Assembly: GCA_027484655.1 (NCBI GenBank)
Contig: JAIXSM010000066.1
Coordinates: 1 to 45,849 of the forward strand
Origin: Hyphomicrobiales bacterium
Lineage (GTDB): Bacteria; Pseudomonadota; Alphaproteobacteria; Rhizobiales; Beijerinckiaceae
Length of the DNA: 45,849 nt
Direction of reading: 5' to 3'
Position numbers and translations under genes: made by a program. The notes beneath the pieces are model-generated. The model searched no databases and was not told where the DNA came from. It worked only from the letters and a program-made list of their open reading frames with translations. This document shows, piece after piece, positions 36,698 to 45,849 of this stretch (its first letter is position 1; each line of letters opens with the position of its first letter).

Positions 36698-37669
36698 TCA
36701 ACCGTAAAGCCAGCTGCTCGCAGCAAAGAGCAAGGGCATGTTGAAAAGGAGATTGAACGGGAAGGTCACCCCAAGGGACGCCGTCAGATAGATGCCCGGG
36801 CTGGCGCTGGGCAATGCGGCGCGGCAGGCCGCCGGCGCGTCGATGTAGGAGGCGCTGGCGCAGATCGCCGCGAATACGAAGGCGCCGCCCTGCGAAAGCC
36901 CCGCGACCCAGCCCACAAGCAGCCCGGCGAGGCCGAAGGCCACCGGCCCCAGTATCGCGAACGCGGTCATGAAGCGCCCCACCTGCGCATACTCGCGGAT
37001 CTGCCGGGCGGCCGTCATCCCCATCTCGAGCAGGAACAGCATCAGGAAACCCCTGAAGAGATGCTCGTAGAACGGCGCAATCTTCGACCAGTCGGACTCA
37101 GTCGCCGTGTAGCCGATCAGCATCCCGCCCGAGAGCAGCAGGATGCCGCGTCCGCGCAGCGTATCCAGCAAAAGCCCCGAGATGCTGACTTTCCCGACAC
37201 TGCTGGCTTCGCCCCAGCGGCCAATCATCAGGGAGATGATGACGGCGAACTCCATCAGCGCCACAACGGCCGTCATGTAACCTTCCGCCGGCTTATCCAT
37301 CGCGCGTGCAAAGGCAATCGCAGCAAAGAACGTCACGCTCGACACCGACCCGTAGTGCGCGGCGACCGCGGCGGCGTTCGCAACATCGAAGCCCCCTGCC
37401 CGCCGCAACACCGCATATGTCGTGAGCGGGATCGCCACCGTCATGACGACCGCTGCGACAATAAGCGCGGACACCTCGCGGAATGAAACTTGCGCAAGTT
37501 CGCGCCCGCCCGTGAGCCCAATCGAAAAGAGCAAATAAATCGAAATGAGTTTCAGAACAGCCTCTGGCAGTTCAAGTTCCGAACGTATGAACCCCGCGAC
37601 GGCGCCAAGCGCGAACGCCAGCACAATGGGCGAGAGCAGATTCGTCATGAGCAACTCAAGGCCAGGCAC
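36698..37669 (-). CDS. SbtA-type sodium-dependent bicarbonate permease
   Basis: A 323-aa, roughly ten-helix membrane protein of the SbtA/DUF897 family (sodium-dependent bicarbonate uptake in cyanobacteria). Typical features are the N-terminal LLMTNLLSPIVLAFALG, LLFSIGLTGGRELA near residue 50, AAHYGSVSSVTFFAAIAFA near 110, and a repeat-like second half with GMTAARQIREYAQ and AICASASYIDAPAACRAALP near 285, ending PFNLLFNMPLLFAASSWLYG. The start is GTG 37669 with AGGGGGA 5 nt upstream; ATG 37648 is an alternative. Cyanobacterial SbtA is inhibited by SbtB; no SbtB gene is visible here. It is divergent from a LysR regulator, likely its activator. Confidence 0.88.
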   Translation of the reverse strand: MPGLELLMTNLLSPIVLAFALGAVAGFIRSELELPEAVLKLISIYLLFSIGLTGGRELAQVSFREVSALIVAAVVMTVAIPLTTYAVLRRAGGFDVANAAAVAAHYGSVSSVTFFAAIAFARAMDKPAEGYMTAVVALMEFAVIISLMIGRWGEASSVGKVSISGLLLDTLRGRGILLLSGGMLIGYTATESDWSKIAPFYEHLFRGFLMLFLLEMGMTAARQIREYAQVGRFMTAFAILGPVAFGLAGLLVGWVAGLSQGGAFVFAAICASASYIDAPAACRAALPSASPGIYLTASLGVTFPFNLLFNMPLLFAASSWLYG

Positions 37670-37718
37670 GTCGGTCCCCCTGAAGATGAAGCGGCCGGGT
37701 CTTAGCTTTCATTGAGCC

Positions 37719-37733
37719 ATGAATAAAATTCAT
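37719..37733. promoter_or_regulatory. Palindrome 1 in the sbtA/lysR divergent region
   Basis: Perfect inverted repeat ATGAAT-AAA-ATTCAT, about 50 bp upstream of the sbtA start. A candidate LysR-type regulator site. Confidence 0.6.
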
Positions 37734-37747
37734 TGTTTGAATGGATC

Positions 37748-37766
37748 TGTTCTATAAAATAGAACA
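37748..37766. promoter_or_regulatory. Palindrome 2 in the sbtA/lysR divergent region, LysR-box like
   Basis: Perfect 8-bp arms, TGTTCTAT-AAA-ATAGAACA, with a T-N11-A core typical of LysR-family binding sites. It ends 1 nt before ATG 37768, so a bound regulator would block lysR expression (autoregulation). The AAA spacer is shared with palindrome 1, 15 bp away. Confidence 0.65.
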
Positions 37767-37767
37767 T

Positions 37768-38658
37768 ATGAGCCAGCTCAACCTGCGACACCTCGGTTAC
37801 TTCCGCGCCGTCGCCCACGAGGGACACCTCACGCGCGCCGCCGAAAAACTCGGCCTCTCACAGTCAGCGCTTTCGGTGCAGATCCGCTCGCTTGAAAGCC
37901 GCTTGGGCCACGATCTGTTTGAGCGGGCCGGTCGGGGCCTCAAACTCACAGAGGCCGGCAGGATCGCGCTGGATCGCGCAGACGCCATTTTCGCAACCGG
38001 CGATGAGCTGATCGCCACCCTGAAAGATGCCGCCGCCGCGCGGACAATCCTGCGCGTCGGGGCGTTGTCCACCCTGTCGCGGAACTTCCAGCTCGCATTC
38101 ATGCGCCCGCTGCTCGACCGCAAGGATATCCAGCTGGTTCTCAGCTCAGGCGGCGCAGCCGATCTGCTGGAGGATCTGCGGATGCTTAACCTGGACATCG
38201 TTCTGCTGGACCGGCTGCCGGCCTCGGGTTCTGGCCCCGGGCTCGTCGCCCACAACGTGGCGCGCCAGCGGGTGGAGTTGTTCGGGACGCCCCGCCGCTT
38301 GCGCGACGGAGGGACTCTCTCCCAGCTTCTCGCGCGGCATCCGCTCATTGTGCCAGGGCCTCGCAGCGGCGTGCGCGCCGAGTTCGAGGCGCTCGTCAGC
38401 CGCCTGAACCTGGAGCCGCGGATCGTGGCCGAGGCGGACGACATGGCGATGATGCGGTTGCTGGCGCGGCAGGATATCGGCCTCGCGGTCCTGCCGGCTA
38501 TCGTCGTCAAGGATGAGGTGCGTACGGGAACGCTGGTGCGCGCGGCGCGCCTGCCGGGCCTTGTCGAGACGTTTTACGCGGTCACCGTGCCCCGGCGTTT
38601 CCCGAACGCGCTGATTGCTCCGTTGCTACGGGGCCGCAAGCGCGAGTTCGAGGGTTAG
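37768..38658 (+). CDS. LysR family transcriptional regulator, divergent from sbtA
   Basis: 296 aa from ATG 37768 (MSQLNLRHLGYF, the usual beginning of NhaR/CysB-like LysR proteins); an ATG at 37741 would read through palindrome 2. The helix-turn-helix spans residues about 3-60: HLTRAAEKLGLSQSALSVQI, LESRLGHDLFERAGRGLKLTEAG. A substrate-binding domain (about 88-290) has VGALSTLSRNFQLAFMRPLL and DIVLLDRLPASG, and near residue 230 DMAMMRLLARQDIGLAVLPAIVV. Likely regulates sbtA by analogy with CmpR/CcmR-type control of inorganic-carbon uptake; the ligand is unknown. No strong ribosome binding site is seen, so a leaderless or short-leader transcript is possible. Confidence 0.92.
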   Translation: MSQLNLRHLGYFRAVAHEGHLTRAAEKLGLSQSALSVQIRSLESRLGHDLFERAGRGLKLTEAGRIALDRADAIFATGDELIATLKDAAAARTILRVGALSTLSRNFQLAFMRPLLDRKDIQLVLSSGGAADLLEDLRMLNLDIVLLDRLPASGSGPGLVAHNVARQRVELFGTPRRLRDGGTLSQLLARHPLIVPGPRSGVRAEFEALVSRLNLEPRIVAEADDMAMMRLLARQDIGLAVLPAIVVKDEVRTGTLVRAARLPGLVETFYAVTVPRRFPNALIAPLLRGRKREFEG

Positions 38659-38725
38659 CCGGTCCCACACCGCGCGCGGGGGCGCAACGTCCCGCCGCGC
38701 CCTCTCGTGAACCGTGGACGACGCC

Positions 38726-41479
38726 TCAGGCGCCGTCGTCTCCATTGGCGGCCTCGTCGTCGCCAGTGGCCTCTTCGCCAATACGCTCGACGGAGACGAC
38801 CTTCTCGTCTTCAGCGGTGCGGAACACAATGACGCCCTGCGTTCCGCGACCGGCCACGCGAATACCCTCCACCGGGCAGCGGATGAGCTGCCCGCCGTCG
38901 GTCACCAGCATCAGCTGATCGGTTTCCTCGACCGGGAACGACGCCACGAGCTTGCCGTTGCGCACGTTCACCGCCATGGCGGTGATGCCCTTGCCGCCGC
39001 GACTTGTGACCCGGTACTCGTAGCTCGACGTGCGTTTGCCGTAGCCGCGTTCCGAGATCGTCAAAATCTCCTGCTCGGACGCGGAAAGCTCCGCATACCG
39101 CTCGGACGAGATGGTGGCGTCCGTGGACACGTCTTCAGCCCCGCTCTCTTGCGGCTCCGCAGCCCCCTCCGGCATCGGCTCGCCGGACACAGCGCGGCGG
39201 GCCTTCAGGAAGGCCGCGCGTTCGTCCGCCGTCGCCTCCACGTGACGCAGGATGGCCAGCGAAATCACGCGGTCGCCATCGGCAAGGTTCACACCGCGCA
39301 CTCCCATGGAGTCGCGGCCCTTGAACACGCGAACCTCATCGCGGATCTGGAAGCGGATGCACTGGCCGTTGGCGGTGGTCAGCAACACATCGTCGTTCTC
39401 GGTGCACATCTGCACATCGACAATGGACTCTCCCTCATCCAGCCGCATGGCGATCTTGCCGCTGCGGTTGACCTGAGTGAAGTCGGACAGCTTGTTGCGC
39501 CGCACGGTCCCGCGCGTCGTGCCAAACATCACGTCGAGGCCTTCCCACTGGGCCTCATCCTCAGGCAGCACGAGAATGCTGGTGATGCGCTCCCCATCCT
39601 CAAGGGTGGTGAGAATGTTCTTCAGATATTTCCCGAGCGCTTGCGGCGCCGCAAGCGGCAGACGCCACACCTTTTCCTTATAGACGTAGCCCCGTGACGT
39701 GAAGAACAGCAGCGGCTGATGCGTGCTCGCCACAAACAGCCGCGCCACAAAATCCTGCTCGCGCGTCTGCATCCCCGAGCGGCCCTTGCCGCCGCGACGC
39801 TGCGCCCGGTACGTGGAGAGCGGCACGCGCTTCACGTACCCGTTATGGGACACGGTGACGACCATATCCTCGCGGGCGATCAGATCCTCATCGTCGAGGT
39901 CCGCCTCGCTGTCGAGAATGACCGTGCGGCGGGGCGTGGCGAAGTTGGTCTTCACCTCCTCCAGCTCGCCGCGGATGATGCTGACGAGGCGCGCGCGCGA
40001 GCGCAGAATGTCGAGATAATCGGCGATCTCGGCCGCGAACTTGTTCAGGGCCTCGGAAATCTCATCGCGCCCGAGCGCAGTGAGCCGCTGCAGTCGCAGC
40101 TCAAGGATCGCGCGAGCCTGCGTTTCCGAAAGCCGGTAGGTGCCGTCGTCCTGCAGCTTGTGGCGCGGATCGTCGATCAGCGCGATCAGGGGCGCCATAT
40201 CGCGGGCGGGCCAGTCGCGATTCATGAGCGCCGCGCGGGCCGTCGCCGTGTCAGGCGAGGTGCGGATGAGGTGGATGACCTCGTCGATGTTGGCCACCGC
40301 AATAGCGAGGCCCACCTGCACGTGCGCGCTGTCGCGCGCCTTGCCGAGCAGGTACTTGGTCCGGCGGGTGACAACCTCCTCGCGGAAATCGAGGAAAGCG
40401 ACCAGGAAATCCTTGAGGTTCAGCGTCTCGGGACGCCCGCCGTTCAGCGCGATCATGTTCGCGCCAAACGTGGATTGAAGCTGCGTGTAACGCCACAACT
40501 GGTTCAGCACCACGTCGGCCACGGCGTCGCGCTTGATCTCGATGACGATCCGCATACCGTCGCGATCGCTCTCATCGCGCAGATCCGAGATGCCCTCGAC
40601 ACGCTTCTCGCGCACGAGTTCCGCAATCTTTTCAATCAGCGTCGACTTGTTGACCTGATACGGGATCTCCGTGACGATGATCGCCTCGCGATCACGGCGG
40701 ACCTGTTCGATCTCCACCTTCGCGCGCATGAGGATCGAGCCACGGCCCGTCCGGTAGGCGAGACGGATGCCGCCGCGTCCGAGAATCGAGCCGCCCGTGG
40801 GAAAGTCCGGCCCGGGCACGATCTCGGTCAGTTCCTCCACGCTCATGTCGGGGCGCTCCATCAGCGCCACCGCGGCATCGACGATCTCGCCGAGATTGTG
40901 CGGCGGAATGTTCGTCGCCATGCCGACGGCGATGCCGCCGGCTCCGTTCACGAGCAGGTTCGGATACTTCGCCGGGAGAACGGAGGGCTCTTCGAATTCG
41001 CCGGAGTAGTTGGCGACGAAATCGACCGTGTCCTTGTCCAGATCGTCGAGCAGCGGCAGCGCGGACCGCGCAAGGCGCGCCTCCGTGTAGCGCTCGGCCG
41101 CCGCCCGGTCGCCGTCCACCGAGCCGAAGTTGCCCTGCCCGTCCACCAGCGGCAGACGCATGGAGAACGGCTGGGCGAGGCGCACAAGCGCGTCGTAGAT
41201 CGCAAGGTTGCCGTGCGGGTGGTACTTACCCATCGTGTCGCCGGTGACACGGGCGGATTTCTTGTGCGCCTTGTCGGGCGTAAATCCGTTTTCGTACATC
41301 GTGTAAAGAATGCGCCGGTGCACGGGCTTCAGGCCGTCGCGCGCATCGGGCAAGGCGCGGCTCACGATCACGCTCATGGCGTAATCAAGATAGCTGCGCT
41401 TCATCTCGTCAACGATGGAGACCGGCCGGATTTCAGACCCGGGCTGATCCGGCGACGCGGGAGTTTTTTCGTCGGCCAA
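38726..41479 (-). CDS. gyrA: DNA gyrase subunit A
   Basis: A 917-aa type IIA topoisomerase subunit that cuts and reseals DNA to introduce negative supercoils with GyrB. The start is TTG 41479, with AAGGA about 10 nt upstream; the next ATG would remove the conserved [19 protein letters not shown] beginning. The catalytic Tyr lies in [10 protein letters not shown] near residue 130. The quinolone-resistance region reads [17 protein letters not shown], with Asn91 and Leu92 at the positions of E. coli Asp82 and Ser83. The GyrA box QRRGGKG is near residue 565, showing true gyrase rather than topoisomerase IV. The C-terminal wheel contains an acidic insert (about residues 765-800) and ends in a Asp/Glu-rich tail. 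Confidence 0.97.
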   Translation of the reverse strand: MADEKTPASPDQPGSEIRPVSIVDEMKRSYLDYAMSVIVSRALPDARDGLKPVHRRILYTMYENGFTPDKAHKKSARVTGDTMGKYHPHGNLAIYDALVRLAQPFSMRLPLVDGQGNFGSVDGDRAAAERYTEARLARSALPLLDDLDKDTVDFVANYSGEFEEPSVLPAKYPNLLVNGAGGIAVGMATNIPPHNLGEIVDAAVALMERPDMSVEELTEIVPGPDFPTGGSILGRGGIRLAYRTGRGSILMRAKVEIEQVRRDREAIIVTEIPYQVNKSTLIEKIAELVREKRVEGISDLRDESDRDGMRIVIEIKRDAVADVVLNQLWRYTQLQSTFGANMIALNGGRPETLNLKDFLVAFLDFREEVVTRRTKYLLGKARDSAHVQVGLAIAVANIDEVIHLIRTSPDTATARAALMNRDWPARDMAPLIALIDDPRHKLQDDGTYRLSETQARAILELRLQRLTALGRDEISEALNKFAAEIADYLDILRSRARLVSIIRGELEEVKTNFATPRRTVILDSEADLDDEDLIAREDMVVTVSHNGYVKRVPLSTYRAQRRGGKGRSGMQTREQDFVARLFVASTHQPLLFFTSRGYVYKEKVWRLPLAAPQALGKYLKNILTTLEDGERITSILVLPEDEAQWEGLDVMFGTTRGTVRRNKLSDFTQVNRSGKIAMRLDEGESIVDVQMCTENDDVLLTTANGQCIRFQIRDEVRVFKGRDSMGVRGVNLADGDRVISLAILRHVEATADERAAFLKARRAVSGEPMPEGAAEPQESGAEDVSTDATISSERYAELSASEQEILTISERGYGKRTSSYEYRVTSRGGKGITAMAVNVRNGKLVASFPVEETDQLMLVTDGGQLIRCPVEGIRVAGRGTQGVIVFRTAEDEKVVSVERIGEEATGDDEAANGDDGA

Positions 41480-41666
41480 GTGGGCAAATTCCTTGGAGGA
41501 AAAACAGCTCGCGCCTGTGTATCCGATTCCCCGGCCCGACGCCAGCGCGCCGGGGGATCGCAGTCGCAGGAAAACTCATTGATTCAGAAGCATTTTCGTC
41601 CACCCACCCTCCAATGCGGAGGAGGCCGCCCTGTTGGGGGAGCGGGCGGACGACCCGCGCGCGGAC

Positions 41667-42158
41667 TCAGAACGGAATGTCGTCGTCGATCGGCGCGCCG
41701 CCGCGCCCGCCGCCAGCCGCAGCGGGACGCCGCTCCGTGGGCGCGGACCGGCTGATGCTCCCCCCGCCCTCTCCGCCGTAAGACATGTTGTCGTCACCGC
41801 CGCGGCCGCGGCTGTCCATCAGGGTGAGTTCGCCGCGATAGCGCTGCAGCACCACTTCCGTGGTCTTGCGCTGGTTGCCTTCCTTATCGGTGAACTCACG
41901 GGTCTGGAGCTGGCCTTCCAGGTAGACCTTGGAGCCCTTCTTGAGGAACTGCTCGGCGACGCGGCCAAGATTCTCGTTGAAGATCACCACATTGTGCCAC
42001 TCGGTGCGGTCGCGCCGCTCACCCGTGTTCTTGTCCTTCCACGATTCCGTGGTGGCGACGGAAAAGCTGACCACCGGCTCGCCGTTGCCCATGCGACGAA
42101 CCTCGGGATCCCGCCCCAGATTGCCAATGAGAATGACCTTGTTGACGCTGCCAGACAT
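41667..42158 (-). CDS. ssb: Single-stranded DNA-binding protein
   Basis: 163 aa. The OB-fold occupies residues 1-112 (SVNKVILIGNLGRDPEVR, VSFSVATTESWKDKNTGE, EWHNVVIFNENLGRVAEQFLKKGSKVYLEGQLQTREF). A glycine-rich linker follows, and the acidic tip is PIDDDIPF, the tail that recruits repair proteins. GGAG lies 8 nt before the ATG. It is divergent from uvrA; the shared 378-bp region carries a LexA box, so SOS control of ssb is also possible. Confidence 0.97.
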   Translation of the reverse strand: MSGSVNKVILIGNLGRDPEVRRMGNGEPVVSFSVATTESWKDKNTGERRDRTEWHNVVIFNENLGRVAEQFLKKGSKVYLEGQLQTREFTDKEGNQRKTTEVVLQRYRGELTLMDSRGRGGDDNMSYGGEGGGSISRSAPTERRPAAAGGGRGGAPIDDDIPF

Positions 42159-42536
42159 GTCCCGATCTCCAGAAAGGCCTTGAATCTCCCGCGCACCCTA
42201 CTCCGCACGCCGGGTATTGTGACCCGAAAACGCGTTGACGCGCCCCTTTTCCACACCGCTGTGCTCATGCGCGGCGAGCGCACAGGTCAACGACGGAACG
42301 CGCGCCCCGGCAGATTTGTTCTTTTTTTGTTCTTATCATGCGATCCGTGTGGTAGCAATACCCACGTTGTGACCGGTCCAGACGCGGGTCGCGGCCGTAA
42401 TATCCCGGCGTGACTTCGCTTGCCCTTTCGCAGGGGTTCGGACCCAACCTCGCAGCCTGCGGCGGTTCGGACCCTGTGATTCCGCGATCCGTAGCCTTAG
42501 GTTGCAGTCAACCCTTCCGAGCGAACCCTGACACAG
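42159..42536. promoter_or_regulatory. ssb/uvrA divergent promoter region
   Basis: A 378-bp gap holding the promoters of both repair genes. Apart from the LexA box at 42318-42332 I see no gene, terminator or RNA in it. The uvrA leader after the box is about 200 nt, unusually long. Confidence 0.6.
42318..42332 (+). promoter_or_regulatory. LexA (SOS) box, alphaproteobacterial type
   Basis: GTTCTTTTTTTGTTC is an exact GTTC-N7-GTTC direct repeat, the known LexA operator of Rhizobiales, where uvrA is a classical target. It lies 204 nt before uvrA and 159 nt before ssb, which are divergent. Confidence 0.85.
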
Positions 42537-45536
42537 ATGCCGTCCAAACCGAAAAAGGGCGCCGAGTCCGCCGCCACATCCCGCGCCGCCAAAGCTCGGG
42601 CCGCCAGTCCCGCGCCGCCGTCGCCCGTCGTGGACCAGCGGTCCATCGTGGTTCGCGGCGCCCGCGAGCACAACCTCAAGAACGTCGATCTCGCCATTCC
42701 GCGCGACAAGCTGGTGGTGTTCACCGGCCTGTCCGGCTCGGGCAAGTCGTCGCTGGCGTTCGATACGATCTACGCCGAGGGCCAGCGCCGCTACGTGGAA
42801 TCGCTGTCGGCGTACGCGCGGCAATTCCTTGAGATGATGCAGAAGCCTGACGTCGACCAGATCGATGGCCTGTCGCCCGCCATCTCCATCGAGCAGAAGA
42901 CGACGTCGAAAAACCCTCGCTCGACGGTCGGCACTGTGACCGAGATCTACGATTACATGCGCCTGCTGTGGGCGCGCGTCGGCGTGCCCTACTCACCGGC
43001 GACCGGTCTTCCCATCGAAAGCCAGACCGTCTCGCAGATGGTGGACCGCGTGCTCGCGCTGCCCGAGAAGACGCGGCTTTATTTGCTGGCGCCGGTCATC
43101 CGCGGACGCAAGGGCGAGTACCGCAAGGAAATCGCCGAATACATGAAGAAGGGTTTTCAGCGGCTCAGGATTGACGGAACCTACTACGAGATCGCCGACG
43201 CGCCCGCCCTGGACAAGAAGTTCAAGCATGACATCGACGTTGTCGTCGACCGCGTGGTGGTCCGGCCAGACGCTGCGGCGCGGCTGGCTGAATCGTTCGA
43301 GACCGCGCTCGATCTCGCCGATGGCATCGCCATCATCGAATACGCCGATGAGAAGGACGAGAAGGGCGAGGCGAAGCGCATCATGTTCTCGTCGCGCTTC
43401 GCGTGCCCTGTCTCGGGGTTCACCATCCCGGAGGTGGAGCCGCGCCTGTTCTCGTTCAACAATCCGTTCGGCGCGTGCCCGAAGTGCGGCGGCCTCGGCT
43501 TCGAGCAGAAGATCGACCCCGAACTCGTTATCCCGGACCCGAGAGCGACACTGCGCAAGGGCGCCGTGGCGCCGTGGGCCAAGTCATCTTCGCCTTATTA
43601 TATGCAAACGCTCGACGCCATGGCGAAGCACTACAAGTTTCGCCTTGATGACGCGTGGGCCGACCTGCCGAAGCGCGCCCGCGACGCCATTTTGTTCGGC
43701 TCCGGCGAGGAGGAAATCCGCTTCACCTATGACGACGGCATGCGCGCCTACCAGGTGAAGAAGCCGTTTGAGGGCGTGGTCCGCAATCTGGAGCGCCGCT
43801 ATCTCGAAACAGAGAGCGAGTGGGCGCGGGAGGAAATCTCGCGCTTCATGGCGGACACGCCGTGCGCCGGCTGCGGCGGCCACCGCCTGAAGCCCGAGGC
43901 GCTGGCGGTGAAGATCGACGGCCAGCACATCGGCGACATCGCGTGCATGTCCGTGAAGCACGCGGTGGACTGGGCAGGCGCCCTGCCCGCGCGGCTCGAC
44001 AAGAAGCGCAACGAGATCGCCGGGCGCATCCTCAAGGAGATCCGAGAACGTCTCGTCTTCCTTATGGACGTGGGGCTTGAGTATCTCACGCTGGCGCGTT
44101 CGGCGGGCACGCTTTCGGGCGGCGAGAGCCAGCGCATCCGTCTCGCCTCGCAGATCGGATCGGGACTCACCGGCGTGCTGTATGTGCTGGATGAGCCGTC
44201 CATCGGCCTGCACCAGCGTGACAACGCACGCCTGCTCGATACGCTGCGGCGCCTGCGCGATCTCGGCAACACCGTGATCGTGGTGGAGCACGATGAGGAC
44301 GCCATTCTCACCGCGGACTACGTGGTGGACGTGGGCCCCGGCGCCGGCATCCATGGCGGGCGCATCGTCTCGCAGGGCAAGCCGGCGGAAGTGATCGCTG
44401 ATCCTGCGTCTCTCACAGGAGACTATCTCTCCGGGCGCAAGGCGGTGGCGACCCCCGGCAAACGCCGTGCGGCGCAGCCCGGCCGCAAGCTGAAGATTGT
44501 CGGCGCGCGCAGCAACAACCTCAAAAACGTGACTGCGGAGATACCGCTGGGCACGTTCACCTGCGTGACAGGCGTATCCGGCGGCGGCAAGTCGACCCTC
44601 GTCATCGACACGCTCTACAAAGCGGTTGCGCGACGGCTGAACGGCGCCATGGAGATCCCCGCGTCGCATGATCGCCTCGAGGGACTTGAGCACCTCGACA
44701 AGGTGATCGACATCGATCAATCGCCCATCGGGCGCACGCCGAGGTCCAACCCGGCGACATACACCGGCGCGTTCACGCCCATCCGCGAGTGGTTCGCGCA
44801 ATTGCCGGAAGCGAAAGCGCGCGGCTACCTGCCCGGCCGCTTCTCCTTCAACGTGAAGGGCGGCCGCTGCGAGGCGTGCCAGGGCGACGGCGTCATCAAG
44901 ATCGAGATGCACTTCCTGCCGGACGTGTACGTCACCTGCGACGTGTGCAAGGGCAAGCGCTACGACCGTGAGACGCTGGAGGTGAAGTACCGCGACAAGT
45001 CCATCGCCGATGTGCTCGACATGACGGTGGAGGAGGCGCGCGACCTGTTCAAGGCCGTGCCCATCATCCGCGAAAAAATGGACACGCTGAAGCGCGTCGG
45101 CCTCGATTACGTGAAGGTCGGCCAGCAGGCGACCACGCTTTCGGGCGGCGAGGCGCAACGCGTCAAGCTCTCGAAAGAACTGTCGCGCCGCTCCACCGGG
45201 CGCACGCTCTACATCCTCGACGAGCCAACCACGGGCCTGCATTTCCACGATGTGAAAAAGCTACTGGAAGTGCTCCATGAGCTTGTCGACCAGGGCAACA
45301 GCGTGGTGGTGATCGAGCACAATCTCGAAGTCATCAAGACCGCGGACTGGATCATCGACATGGGGCCGGAAGGCGGCGACGGCGGCGGCGAGATCGTGGC
45401 GGCCGGCACGCCCGAGGATATCGTGAAGTCCCCGCGCTCGCACACGGGCCGTTTCCTCAAGGAAGTGATGCAGGGACGCCCACTGCCGTTGCAGGAGAAG
45501 CCATCTCGCGGCAAGGGAAAGGCGGCGGCGGAGTAA
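42537..45536 (+). CDS. uvrA: Excinuclease ABC subunit A (UvrA)
   Basis: A 999-aa damage sensor of nucleotide excision repair. It has an N-terminal Lys/Ala-rich extension of about 35 residues before [17 protein letters not shown]. Walker A1 is GLSGSGKSS near residue 64, signature 1 [19 protein letters not shown] near 525, and Walker B1 [15 protein letters not shown] near 546. The second half has Walker A2 GVSGGGKST near 680, zinc finger CEACQGDG...[10 protein letters not shown] near 780-810, signature 2 [15 protein letters not shown] and Walker B2 [12 protein letters not shown] near 900. The first zinc site is incomplete: [12 protein letters not shown] shows Cys-x2-Ser where Cys-x2-Cys is usual, although the partner pair ACPKCGGLG is present. 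A LexA box lies upstream, fitting damage induction. Confidence 0.98.
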   Translation: MPSKPKKGAESAATSRAAKARAASPAPPSPVVDQRSIVVRGAREHNLKNVDLAIPRDKLVVFTGLSGSGKSSLAFDTIYAEGQRRYVESLSAYARQFLEMMQKPDVDQIDGLSPAISIEQKTTSKNPRSTVGTVTEIYDYMRLLWARVGVPYSPATGLPIESQTVSQMVDRVLALPEKTRLYLLAPVIRGRKGEYRKEIAEYMKKGFQRLRIDGTYYEIADAPALDKKFKHDIDVVVDRVVVRPDAAARLAESFETALDLADGIAIIEYADEKDEKGEAKRIMFSSRFACPVSGFTIPEVEPRLFSFNNPFGACPKCGGLGFEQKIDPELVIPDPRATLRKGAVAPWAKSSSPYYMQTLDAMAKHYKFRLDDAWADLPKRARDAILFGSGEEEIRFTYDDGMRAYQVKKPFEGVVRNLERRYLETESEWAREEISRFMADTPCAGCGGHRLKPEALAVKIDGQHIGDIACMSVKHAVDWAGALPARLDKKRNEIAGRILKEIRERLVFLMDVGLEYLTLARSAGTLSGGESQRIRLASQIGSGLTGVLYVLDEPSIGLHQRDNARLLDTLRRLRDLGNTVIVVEHDEDAILTADYVVDVGPGAGIHGGRIVSQGKPAEVIADPASLTGDYLSGRKAVATPGKRRAAQPGRKLKIVGARSNNLKNVTAEIPLGTFTCVTGVSGGGKSTLVIDTLYKAVARRLNGAMEIPASHDRLEGLEHLDKVIDIDQSPIGRTPRSNPATYTGAFTPIREWFAQLPEAKARGYLPGRFSFNVKGGRCEACQGDGVIKIEMHFLPDVYVTCDVCKGKRYDRETLEVKYRDKSIADVLDMTVEEARDLFKAVPIIREKMDTLKRVGLDYVKVGQQATTLSGGEAQRVKLSKELSRRSTGRTLYILDEPTTGLHFHDVKKLLEVLHELVDQGNSVVVIEHNLEVIKTADWIIDMGPEGGDGGGEIVAAGTPEDIVKSPRSHTGRFLKEVMQGRPLPLQEKPSRGKGKAAAE

Positions 45537-45849
45537 GCGCTGCGGGCGGACGCGCGCCAGCTGGACCGCGCGCGTCCTCGCGCGCTTGCTCCTGCGGGCG
45601 AGGACGCCCGCGGTCCAATGGTCGATCCAGAAGGCGCCCATCTCTCCGCAGCGTCATGCCGACGAAGGTCGGCATCCACGACAGGCCAACGCTTCGGCCC
45701 TGCGGCCTACCGTGGATCCCGGCCTTCGCCGGGAGGACGGCAAGGTGGGCGCCAACTGGACCGCGCGCCACATCCCCGGACGCCGAAGGCGATCCGGGGC
45801 CTAGGGGCCGTGTTTCATGGCTGGGTCCCGGGTTCGGGCTGCGCCCGCC
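45537..45849. repeat. REP-like inverted repeats downstream of uvrA
   Basis: 313 bp without a gene. First inverted repeat: a 20-nt arm at 45562-45581 (TGGACCGCGCGCGTCCTCGC) and its near-exact complement at 45598-45617 (19 of 20 match), whose stem extends inward to about 24 bp; it may terminate uvrA. A second element has GTCATGCCGACGAAGG at 45653 and a facing GGATCCCGGCCTTCGCCGGG half at 45714-45733, the style of dispersed extragenic palindromes that carry GTC-ATGCC...GGATCC ends. CTGGACCGCGCGC also recurs in direct orientation at about 45561 and 45757. Confidence 0.6.

Noticed and set aside
39719-41755. 678-aa plus-strand frame antisense to gyrA
   Set aside because: No protein-like motifs; lies across gyrA, whose assignment is certain.
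43584-45248. 554-aa minus-strand frame antisense to uvrA
   Set aside because: His/Arg/Ala-rich shadow of GC-rich codons, no recognisable domain or start signal.

Overview
The window is a chromosomal segment of an alphaproteobacterium, most likely order Hyphomicrobiales (Rhizobiales). The evidence is high GC, the short prolyl-tRNA synthetase, the order uvrA / ssb-gyrA-...-coaD-cyclophilins-queA-tgt-proS-lolCD, IalB and SapC family proteins, and a GTTC-N7-GTTC LexA box upstream of uvrA. The genus cannot be fixed from sequence alone.

Left half (1-26.6 kb): an accessory surface-protein island with two two-partner secretion (TPS) loci, both on the minus strand. Locus A (9528 down to beyond position 1) reads tpsA2 (802 aa), tpsB (GTGA overlap with tpsA2), a Sel1-repeat periplasmic protein, and a large FhaB-type exoprotein whose C-terminus lies outside the window. 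Two FhaB-type substrates therefore flank one exporter. A ChaN-like haem-binding-family protein is divergent from tpsA2. Locus B (26614 down to 10822) reads a giant HMW1/HxuA-type TpsA of about 4221 aa, its TpsB, an IalB family protein and a SapC family protein, with tight spacing that suggests one operon. The giant exoprotein carries about 38 copies of a degenerate repeat centred on an I/V-G-H motif, with a mean period near 88 aa, interrupted by predicted helical inserts and an FG-GAP-like calcium-loop segment. It has only two cysteines that I can find, both near the C-terminus.

Right half (27.2-45.8 kb): mostly core genes. In order: a small conserved-looking ORF with a strong ribosome binding site; lolD and a LolC/E permease and proS (coupled operon); a 660-bp gap with a plus-strand terminator and a structured RNA candidate; tgt and queA (queuosine tRNA modification, coupled); two cyclophilins flanking a TonB/TolA-like protein; a DUF805 membrane protein; coaD; an SbtA-type bicarbonate permease divergent from a LysR regulator across a short region with two perfect palindromes; gyrA; ssb; and divergent uvrA. 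The window ends in intergenic inverted repeats of REP type.

Most notable points: the IGH-repeat giant adhesin and its TpsA-TpsB-IalB-SapC operon; the two-substrate TPS locus with a Sel1 protein; a Tgt that has lost three of four zinc ligands; the sbtA/lysR twin operators; and the orphan terminator with a structured RNA candidate.
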